Shown piece by piece: positions 7,333 through 12,900 of a DNA stretch of 13,663 nt. Below the pieces are notes generated by a model, which was given only the letters and a program-made list of their open reading frames with translations, ran no database searches and had not been told where the DNA came from. Source of the stretch: an uncultured Blastocatellia bacterium. Its GTDB lineage: Bacteria > Acidobacteriota > Blastocatellia > Pyrinomonadales > Pyrinomonadaceae. The translations under genes were made by a program, and so were the position numbers. The stretch lies in the NCBI GenBank assembly GCA_946480785.1, contig CAMLLD010000113.1, forward strand, positions 1 to 13,663. Reading direction: 5' to 3'. How positions within the stretch are numbered: the first letter of the stretch is position 1; the number at the start of each line of letters is the position of its first letter.

Positions 7333-7360
7333 GTCCGTGTAATTCGTGTAAATCCGTGGC
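7333..7360 (+). repeat. Short imperfect tandem repeat (TCCGTGTAA-type units)
   Basis: Three imperfect units follow each other: TCCGTGTAAT, TCGTGTAAA and TCCGTGGC. I recall closely similar strings as dispersed intergenic repeats in Acidobacteriota and Verrucomicrobiota genomes, but could not check copy number. The block sits exactly where the 5' end of methyltransferase 2 should be, and its last unit supplies the likely GTG start. Confidence 0.55.
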
Positions 7361-8111
7361 TTTTCTCTCAACGAAAACGGGGCAGTTCACGTACTTCGCA
7401 CAGCAGCTCGGTGAGACAAACTGGCGCGGCAAGAACGTCCTCGACTTCGGCGGCAACATCGGCAACATCCTCCGCGATCCGCAATCCACGATCGATCACG
7501 AGCGCTATTGGTGCCTCGACGTCGTGCCCGAGTCGATTGAAAAGGGAAGAGCGGAGTTTCCCGAATCGCACTGGATCTTTTACGACCGGTATTGTTTCTA
7601 CTTCAATCCGTCCGGCGTCGCGCAGCTTGATTTGCCGCCACTGGAAGAGTCGTTTGATTACATCGTCGCCTACTCGGTGTTTACGAACACGCCGCGCGCC
7701 GACATGCTGCAGCTCGTGCGGCAACTCGAAGATCGTTTGGCGCCGCGCGGCGCGCTCGCGTTCACGTTTATCGACCCGCATTACCACTCGTGGCCCGATC
7801 GTTACGGGAGCAACAACCTGGTGTGGCGGCTCGAACGCGAGATCTTTCTCGAAGGAGAGAAGGGCAACACGCTGGGCATCGACGTGCGCGCGCTCAGCGA
7901 ACGAGCGCAGGACGCGTCGTGGTTCGTGCTCGTGAATGGTGAAGATTTGTATCTCGAAACTGAGGACGTGCCCCGGTACGAACCGGAGCGGCAACGCACT
8001 TTTCACACGTTCTACACGGTCGAGTACATGCGTTCGCTGTTTCCACACGCAGAAATCTTGCCGCCGGCGAACGAGGAGATGCAGCACTGCTGCGTGATTA
8101 GGAAGAGTTGA
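7356..8111 (+). CDS. Class I SAM-dependent methyltransferase 2, short N-terminus
   Basis: Second methyltransferase paralogue, 251 residues from GTG 7356. Motif I is NVLDFGGNIGN (27-37), the acidic end of strand 2 is probably D55 (YWCLDVV), followed by FDYIVAYSVFTNTP (100-113), LAPRGALAFTFIDPHY (128-143) and the C-terminal EEMQHCCVIRK (240-250). Compared with the first copy it carries an extra loop (about 146-185) resembling one in the third copy. The N-terminus is 17-24 residues shorter than the paralogues up to the shared QF-x-YF element (QF at 10-11). The start lies in the TCCGTG repeat and has no Shine-Dalgarno. TTG 7326 would add ten residues encoded by the repeat and is the alternative. 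The core is intact, so it is probably functional, but the upstream repeat may have replaced its original 5' end. Confidence 0.83.
   Translation: MAFLSTKTGQFTYFAQQLGETNWRGKNVLDFGGNIGNILRDPQSTIDHERYWCLDVVPESIEKGRAEFPESHWIFYDRYCFYFNPSGVAQLDLPPLEESFDYIVAYSVFTNTPRADMLQLVRQLEDRLAPRGALAFTFIDPHYHSWPDRYGSNNLVWRLEREIFLEGEKGNTLGIDVRALSERAQDASWFVLVNGEDLYLETEDVPRYEPERQRTFHTFYTVEYMRSLFPHAEILPPANEEMQHCCVIRKS
8100..8105 (+). promoter_or_regulatory. Ribosome-binding site favouring ATG 8115
   Basis: AGGAAG ends nine bases before ATG 8115 and six before the adjacent GTG 8112. Both codons are in frame; the ATG is preferred, and the difference is one residue. Confidence 0.5.
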
Positions 8112-8114
8112 GTG

Positions 8115-8960
8115 ATGGACTTCGTACCGCTCACTGCCGAGCAGCGTCACGCGTTTGAGGAAGACGGTTTCCTCGTCGTGCGCAATGCGCTCGATCGCGA
8201 TTTGCGCGAGCGATTGCTTGGCGAAGCGGATGAGGTGGCCGAAGCGTTTCTGCGCAAGCCGGTGATCGCGGGCAAGCCCGAATACAACCATCTCGATTGG
8301 CGTCGTGGCTTATTGAAAAGGAAAGCGCTGTTGTCGCTCGTGGCCCACGCGCCGACGGTGTCGCTGGTGGTGCAACTACTCAGCCCGAACATTCACTTGC
8401 ACTCGACGACCGTGATTTACAAACGACCCGAGACTGCCGATACGCCGGTGTTTCGCCGCGGCTGGCATCGCGACATCCGCATGGCGCGCGACTTCGGTCA
8501 CAAGAATCTGCCACTCGCGGGCATCAAGATCTGTTACTGCCTGACTGATTTTGCGCAGCCCGAGTCGGGCATGACGCTGATGGCGCGCGGCACGCATCTG
8601 CGCACCGAACCGTTGCGAATCGCGAAAGGCGCGGTCGATCCGCTCGACGCGGAAGTATGCGACGTGCAACTCAACGCGGGCGATGCGCTGTTGTTCGAGA
8701 ACCGCATCTTTCACACGGCTGCGCCGAATCGCAGCGAGCGCACTTCGAAAGTAGTGATCTACGGATACGCGTATCGCTGGCTGAAGCAGGAGGTCTATCT
8801 CGAATCACCGGACGAGCAACAACTGCTCGAAACCGATCCGATCACGCGCCAACTCCTCGGCGGTTACCGCGACCTCGACACGCCGCCCTGGGCGCTCGAG
8901 CGCTGGGCCAAAAAGCACGGCGTTGTACGCGAGAAACTTTCGTGGACCACCGAGGTTTGA
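8115..8960 (+). CDS. PhyH-family Fe(II)/2-oxoglutarate dioxygenase 3
   Basis: 281-residue predicted PhyH oxygenase, clearly more distant from the two PhyH genes at the left than those are from each other. It opens with the family hallmark FEEDGFLVVRNAL (14-26). It has the iron motif GWHRD (H118, D120), the strand IKICYCLTD (137-145), SGMTLMARGTH (151-161), AGDALLFENRIFH with distal H200, and TAAPNRSERTSKVV (201-214), whose R209 is the likely 2-oxoglutarate ligand. The Asp of the facial triad is present, so hydroxylation or a related oxidation is expected rather than halogenation. It follows methyltransferase 2 by three bases and precedes methyltransferase 3 by five, forming a methyltransferase-oxygenase-methyltransferase block. 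Substrate unknown. Confidence 0.9.
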   Translation: MDFVPLTAEQRHAFEEDGFLVVRNALDRDLRERLLGEADEVAEAFLRKPVIAGKPEYNHLDWRRGLLKRKALLSLVAHAPTVSLVVQLLSPNIHLHSTTVIYKRPETADTPVFRRGWHRDIRMARDFGHKNLPLAGIKICYCLTDFAQPESGMTLMARGTHLRTEPLRIAKGAVDPLDAEVCDVQLNAGDALLFENRIFHTAAPNRSERTSKVVIYGYAYRWLKQEVYLESPDEQQLLETDPITRQLLGGYRDLDTPPWALERWAKKHGVVREKLSWTTEV

Positions 8961-8965
8961 TTTTG

Positions 8966-9757
8966 ATGTCACTGGATGACGCTCAACTACTGACCGACAG
9001 CGCGAAGCATCTATTCGCGCCCGTGAACACTTTTTCGTGGAACCTCGTGTCCACGCGCCACACGCAGTTTCCGTATTTCAACGAACTACTCAACCGCCCC
9101 GTCTGGCGCGGCCGCAAGATCCTCGACTTCGGCGGCAACATCGGCACGTTTCTCGAAAGCGCCGGCGACAACGTGGACCACGCCGACTACTGGTGCATCG
9201 ATCTCAACCCCGCGGTGATCGCGCAAGGCCGCGAACTCTACCCGCGCGCACACTTCGTGCATTTTAATCGTTACAGCCCGCAATACAATCCCCACGGCGT
9301 TCGCCACCACCCGATCCCCGATTGCGGCGTGAAGTTTGATTTCATTCTCGCGTTCTCCGTGTTCACGCACGTCGATCAAACGGAGATGCTTGAGCTGGTC
9401 GGCGCGCTGCGGCGGATGTTGTCTGACGACGGCGTGCTCGCGTTTACGTTTCTCGACCCGCAATACGATCGCTCGCTGTCCGATCCTGAGTCTCCGCTTG
9501 GCGCGACCGTCATCTGGAACCTTGGACCACGACAGAACGAAGCGGCCTTGTGGCGCGCGGGTTGGTTCGTGCTGATCGACGACCAGCTTTATCTCGAGCC
9601 TGCCGACGCCGTGTGTCACCAGACGCGCCACGGCAAACCGCTCGAATCGTTCTGTTCGTTCTTCACCGCGCGATACATGCAATCACTTTTTCCCGACGCG
9701 GAGATCCACGCGCCGGTGCAACGTGAATGGCAACACTGCTGCGTGTTGCGAAAGTAA
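8966..9757 (+). CDS. Class I SAM-dependent methyltransferase 3
   Basis: Third methyltransferase paralogue, 263 residues. Motif I is KILDFGGNIGT (51-61), the strand-2 acid is probably D79 (YWCIDL), followed by FDFILAFSVFTHV (124-136), DDGVLAFTFLDPQY (154-167), and the C-terminal EWQHCCVLRK (254-263). It has the longest N-terminus of the three, with about 30 residues before the shared STRHTQFPYF element. ATG 8966 is chosen because it opens the first plausible folded segment and has GAGG at 8952-8955. The frame is open to 8657, but that part overlaps the PhyH gene and is Arg-rich shadow sequence. The TAA lies three bases before the first LLM gene. Three diverged copies with identical architecture suggest three methylations on one scaffold or three scaffold positions (inference). 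Confidence 0.88.
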   Translation: MSLDDAQLLTDSAKHLFAPVNTFSWNLVSTRHTQFPYFNELLNRPVWRGRKILDFGGNIGTFLESAGDNVDHADYWCIDLNPAVIAQGRELYPRAHFVHFNRYSPQYNPHGVRHHPIPDCGVKFDFILAFSVFTHVDQTEMLELVGALRRMLSDDGVLAFTFLDPQYDRSLSDPESPLGATVIWNLGPRQNEAALWRAGWFVLIDDQLYLEPADAVCHQTRHGKPLESFCSFFTARYMQSLFPDAEIHAPVQREWQHCCVLRK

Positions 9758-9760
9758 GCG

Positions 9761-10921
9761 ATGGCGCTCAGGTTTCACTGGATGCTGCCGAAAGGCGGCG
9801 AAGTAAAGATCGACGGGCGGCAGACGCCGCTCGAGGCGGCGCGTTATCGCATCGAGTCGATGTCGACTGAGTCGCCCGCGCCGAAGCCCGATCTGGTCGG
9901 TTGGACGCACTTCGCGCGACGCGCTGAAGCAGCAGGCATCGAGCAGGTGTTGATCTCGTTCAGTCGTTACGAGCCCGATCCGTTTCTGGTGGCTTGTGCG
10001 TTGGGCCAGGCGGTCGCGAAGCTGAAGTTCATCATCGCGTATCGCTCGGGGCTGATGCAGCCGACGACGTTTGTGCAACAGATGAACACCGCGTCGGCGC
10101 TGGTCCAGGGTCGCGTCGCTTTCAACATCGTAGCGGGAAGCTCGTCGGAAGAGCAGCATGGTTACGGTGATTTTCTTTCGCACGACGAGCGTTACGCGCG
10201 GGCCGAGGAGTTTCTTGCGGTGTGCAACGCTTTCTGGTGTGGGGATGCGGACGTCGAGTTCGCCGGCAAGCATTATCAAGTCGAGCACGGAAAGATCGCG
10301 ACACCGTTTGTGGCGGGTGAGCGTGCTGGTGCGTCTGGCGCACACGTCGCTGCGCCCGGCGCGCACGTCGCTGCTTCCGGCGCACACGTCGCTGCTTCCG
10401 GCCTGAACCCTCACGCGCGTCCGGAGATCTACGTTTCGGGGCACTCGCCGCGGTCGGAGGAGCTCGCCTATTCGCAGGGGACGTGTTGGCTGCGCGTAGC
10501 GGAAGCGCCGGAGAAGCTCGCGCCGATCGTGGCGCGGGCGCGCGAACGCGGCGTTGGCGTGTGTTTGCGGTTGTGTTTGGTGTGCCGTCCCACGCGCGAC
10601 GAAGCGATCGCAGTGGCGGAGAGTCTGTTGCCGGTGGATCGCGAGGAGAGCACGACGACGTTGAAAGACGATTCGCAGATGTATCGCGAAGGTAAGAGTG
10701 TGAAGAGCGACGAGCACTGGCTGACAGATTCGTTGTGGACCGGCCTCGTGCCGCACTACGGTCCCGTTTGGACCACGTTGCTCGGCACACCGCGCGAGAT
10801 CGCGGACGCTTTACTCGAATACGAGCGCATCGGCGTGACGGAGTTCATCATCTCGGGTTGGCCCGAGCTCGACACCGTCGACACCTTCGGCCGCGAAGTG
10901 CTGCCGCTGGTTCGTGTTTAG
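9761..10921 (+). CDS. LLM-class flavin-dependent oxidoreductase 1 (SsuD-like) with repeat insert
   Basis: 386-residue bacterial-luciferase-fold (LLM) protein, close to the alkanesulfonate monooxygenase/SsuD branch, expected to use FMNH2 and O2 for monooxygenation. Landmarks: FHWMLPKGGE (5-14), VLISFSRYEPDP (63-74), KFIIAYRSGLMQP (89-101), FNIVAGSSSEEQ (121-132), HDERYARAEEFL (141-152), GKHYQVEHGK (169-178), EIYVSGHS and, near the C-terminus, GLVPHYG and EFIISGWPELD. In SsuD the corresponding regions bind the flavin phosphate and shape the active site. It has an Ala/Gly/His insert (residues 193-213, from three 21-base repeats) absent from the downstream paralogue. The start is three bases after methyltransferase 3, and the paralogue starts with the same LRFHWM. 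A partner flavin reductase is not in the window. The substrate is probably not a sulfonate, given the context. Confidence 0.9.
   Translation: MALRFHWMLPKGGEVKIDGRQTPLEAARYRIESMSTESPAPKPDLVGWTHFARRAEAAGIEQVLISFSRYEPDPFLVACALGQAVAKLKFIIAYRSGLMQPTTFVQQMNTASALVQGRVAFNIVAGSSSEEQHGYGDFLSHDERYARAEEFLAVCNAFWCGDADVEFAGKHYQVEHGKIATPFVAGERAGASGAHVAAPGAHVAASGAHVAASGLNPHARPEIYVSGHSPRSEELAYSQGTCWLRVAEAPEKLAPIVARARERGVGVCLRLCLVCRPTRDEAIAVAESLLPVDREESTTTLKDDSQMYREGKSVKSDEHWLTDSLWTGLVPHYGPVWTTLLGTPREIADALLEYERIGVTEFIISGWPELDTVDTFGREVLPLVRV
10337..10399 (+). repeat. Three in-frame 21-base tandem repeats inside LLM gene 1
   Basis: Units at 10337-10357, 10358-10378 and 10379-10399 are nearly identical. They share the core GCACGTCGCTGC or its ACACGTCGCTGC variant and encode GAHVAAP, GAHVAAS and GAHVAAS. 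The array keeps frame and falls between the conserved GKIATPF and PEIYVSGHS blocks, where the paralogue has only a six-residue linker. Likely slipped-strand expansion in a surface loop. Confidence 0.85.
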
Positions 10922-11020
10922 AGCGCCGGAGGCGCGACAGAAGGTAGCCAGTGGCAAGCGCGAAGCGCGCGGCCACTGGATCACAACAAAAAAGCGTGCC
11001 AGCCCGGAACGGGCGACAGA
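10922..11020. repeat. Structured intergenic repeat with three hairpins
   Basis: The 117-base gap between the two LLM genes holds three hairpins. GCGCC-GGA-GGCGC spans 10923-10935. An 8-bp perfect stem CCAGTGGC/GCCACTGG (10948-10955 with 10972-10979) has an inner GCGC-GAA-GCGC in its loop. GCCCG-GAA-CGGGC spans 11002-11014. The loops are short purine triplets. No T-run follows on the + strand, so it is not a typical terminator. It looks like a REP-type dispersed element; it could stabilise or attenuate the message. No ORF or clear promoter is seen in the gap. Confidence 0.65.
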
Positions 11021-11038
11021 CACATAACACTGTAAAAA

Positions 11039-12118
11039 ATGAATCTCAGGTTTCATTGGATGATGCCGAAGGGTGGCGAGGTCGGGATGAGGACCGCGCA
11101 GGAGACCTCGCGCGTCGCCACGACCAAAGCGAGCTCGCCCGCCGCGCTGCCCGACATGGAAGGCTGGACGCGCTTTGCGCGTTGCGCTGAAGACGCGGGC
11201 ATCGAATCGGTGTTGCTTTCGTTCAGCCGCTACGAGCCCGACACGATCCTGATCGCGTGTGCGATGGGCCAGTTCGCAAAGAAGCTCAAATTCATCGTCG
11301 CGTATCGCCTCGGCCTGATGCAGCCCGCGACGTTCGTGCAGCAGATCAACACGCTGTCGGGCCTGATCGACGGCCGCGTCAGTCTGAACATCGTCGCCGG
11401 CAGTTCGGCTGTCGAACAACGCGGCTATGGCGATTTCCTGGGCCACGACGAACGCTACGCGCGCGCGGAAGAGTTTCTCCAAGTGTGCCGCGCGTTCTGG
11501 GCGGGCAACGGCGAGGTGAACTTCGCGGGCAAGTATTGTCACGTCGAGAAAGGGAAGATCTACACACCGTTTCAAGCGCCCGATCGGAAGTCGCCGGAGA
11601 TCTACGTGTCGGGCCATTCGGAACAGGCGCAGCAACTCGCGTTGAGCCAGGCGTCGTGTTATCTGCGCTTGATCGACACGCCTGAAAAACTCGGCCCCGT
11701 AGTTTCACACTTTCGCGCGAACGGCGTGGAGGTTTGTCTGCGGCTGTGCGTCGTGTGCCGGCCGACGCACGACGAGGCGCTCGCGGCGGCGAGAGCGTTG
11801 TTGCCGTCGGAAGAGGTCGGACGCGAAGAGCGCGGAATTCTTTCGCGCAGCGATTCGAAGACGTTGAAGGACGCGCTCGCCGCGGCGGATAACGTCGGCT
11901 GGTTAAATCGAAATCTCTGGGCGGGGCTCGTGCCTTACTACGGTTCGTCGGCGATGACGCTCGTCGGCACGCCGGAGGATCTGGCCGCGGCATTTCTCGA
12001 GTACAAACGAATCGGCGTGACGCAGTTCATCATCGCCGGCTGGCCCAAGCTGGACGAGATGATGATCTTCGGGCGGGAAGTCTTGCCATTGGTGCGCGCA
12101 GCCGAGCAACAACAATGA
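11039..12118 (+). CDS. LLM-class flavin-dependent oxidoreductase 2 (SsuD-like)
   Basis: 359-residue paralogue of the preceding LLM gene with the same framework: LRFHWMMPKGGE (3-14), VLLSFSRYEPD (58-68), KFIVAYRLGLMQP (84-96), LNIVAGSSAVEQ (116-127), HDERYARAEEFL (136-147), FAGKYCHVEKGK (162-173) and SPEIYVSGHS (185-194). It lacks the Ala/His repeat insert. The N-terminal linker (about 15-40) and the region after the conserved LLPS segment differ most from copy 1, and these are the regions expected to form the substrate entrance in LLM proteins. ATG 11039 has no Shine-Dalgarno (an A-rich TGTAAAAA precedes it), but matches the start of copy 1. The hairpin repeat upstream may set its expression apart from copy 1. 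It ends in an ATGA overlap with the 2OG oxygenase. The two could form a heterodimer, as luciferases do, or act at separate steps. Confidence 0.9.
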   Translation: MNLRFHWMMPKGGEVGMRTAQETSRVATTKASSPAALPDMEGWTRFARCAEDAGIESVLLSFSRYEPDTILIACAMGQFAKKLKFIVAYRLGLMQPATFVQQINTLSGLIDGRVSLNIVAGSSAVEQRGYGDFLGHDERYARAEEFLQVCRAFWAGNGEVNFAGKYCHVEKGKIYTPFQAPDRKSPEIYVSGHSEQAQQLALSQASCYLRLIDTPEKLGPVVSHFRANGVEVCLRLCVVCRPTHDEALAAARALLPSEEVGREERGILSRSDSKTLKDALAAADNVGWLNRNLWAGLVPYYGSSAMTLVGTPEDLAAAFLEYKRIGVTQFIIAGWPKLDEMMIFGREVLPLVRAAEQQQ

Positions 12119-12900
12119 CAGCGCCTCTATCCAAAGATCCGTTGGGTTTCGTCGTTGAGCGGCTACGCAGTGCGCGCGTCGAGGACAATCCCTTCCCGCA
12201 CTACTACCTCGAGGGCGTGCTGCCTAAAAACTATTACCAGGAGCTGTTAAGGCACCTCCCGGGCAGCAGCGTTTACGAGAATCTCTACGAAGTGACAGAT
12301 CTTAAACTCGATCATTTCCGCCATCGCTACCAACGCGATCTAAACGAAGGTTGGACCAACGCGCTGCCGCCGGAGCTGCAAAACTTCTGGAACTCGTTCA
12401 ACGAATGGTTCCTCTCACCACGACTCGCGCAAGCGTTCCTTGAATCTTTCGCTGAACCGTTGCGAGCGCGTATCGGCGAGCGTGAAACGTGGCCGGAAGT
12501 GTCGGTTGAAGCGCAGTTCATTCGTCATCGTGCGGGTTACTTTCTCGGGCCACACTCCGATCTCTACACGAAGCTCGTCGTCGTCTTGCTCTATCTCGCG
12601 CCTGATGCGCGCGCCGCACGTCTCGGCACATCGCTCTATCGCCCGAAGCAGGCGGGCTTCAGTTGTCCTGACAGCAAGCACTACGCGTTCGAAGATTTCA
12701 TCCGCGTAAAGACCGCGCCTTATAAACCGAATTCGCTGCTGGCGTTTGTGCGCTCGGACATTTCATTTCACGGACTCGAGCCCTTGACGGAAGAGGACGT
12801 CGCGAGCGAGGGGCGCGATCTGATTCAGTATGTGGTCCATGACAAAGCCGCACGCGAAGCGCAGCAAAAAGCTAAGCGCGCAGAACGGGTGACGTCATGA
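12115..12900 (+). CDS. 2OG-Fe(II) oxygenase, prolyl-4-hydroxylase-like
   Basis: 261-residue predicted 2OG oxygenase of a third subtype. It opens with the typical DNPFPHYYLEGVLP segment (24-37). The iron ligands are H147 and D149 in LGPHSDLYTK, the following strand is VVVLLYLAP (155-163), GTSLYRP (171-177) fits the family GT-x-[LF]-Y loop, distal H219 is in ISFHGLEPL, and R234 in GRDLIQYVV is the expected 2-oxoglutarate arginine. Such proteins hydroxylate peptides, amino acids or sugars. A Lys/Ala/Glu-rich helical tail follows (244-259). It begins in an ATGA overlap with LLM 2 and ends in an ATGA overlap with the ATP-grasp gene, so translation of the three is probably coupled. Weakest family assignment of the five oxygenases at sequence level, but the full triad plus Arg is visible. 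Confidence 0.82.
   Translation: MTAPLSKDPLGFVVERLRSARVEDNPFPHYYLEGVLPKNYYQELLRHLPGSSVYENLYEVTDLKLDHFRHRYQRDLNEGWTNALPPELQNFWNSFNEWFLSPRLAQAFLESFAEPLRARIGERETWPEVSVEAQFIRHRAGYFLGPHSDLYTKLVVVLLYLAPDARAARLGTSLYRPKQAGFSCPDSKHYAFEDFIRVKTAPYKPNSLLAFVRSDISFHGLEPLTEEDVASEGRDLIQYVVHDKAAREAQQKAKRAERVTS

Noticed and set aside
6600..7360. RiPP precursor peptides (considered for the two small genes)
   Set aside because: They are folded-looking, beta-patterned along the full length, similar to each other throughout, and lack a leader/core split or Cys/Ser/Thr-rich C-terminus.
8657..8965. Possible N-terminal extension of methyltransferase 3
   Set aside because: It overlaps PhyH 3 and is Arg-rich with no counterpart in the paralogues.
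10158..10406. Small + strand frame with repeated HTSLLPA-type units
   Set aside because: The repetition comes from the 21-base array read in another frame; LLM 1 is the real gene there.
9683..10756. 357-residue - strand frame opposite LLM 1
   Set aside because: Its composition is that of an antisense shadow and its apparent repeats are just the reverse of the 21-base units.
10922..11038. Rho-independent terminator between the LLM genes
   Set aside because: The hairpins are strong, but none is followed by a T-run on the + strand.
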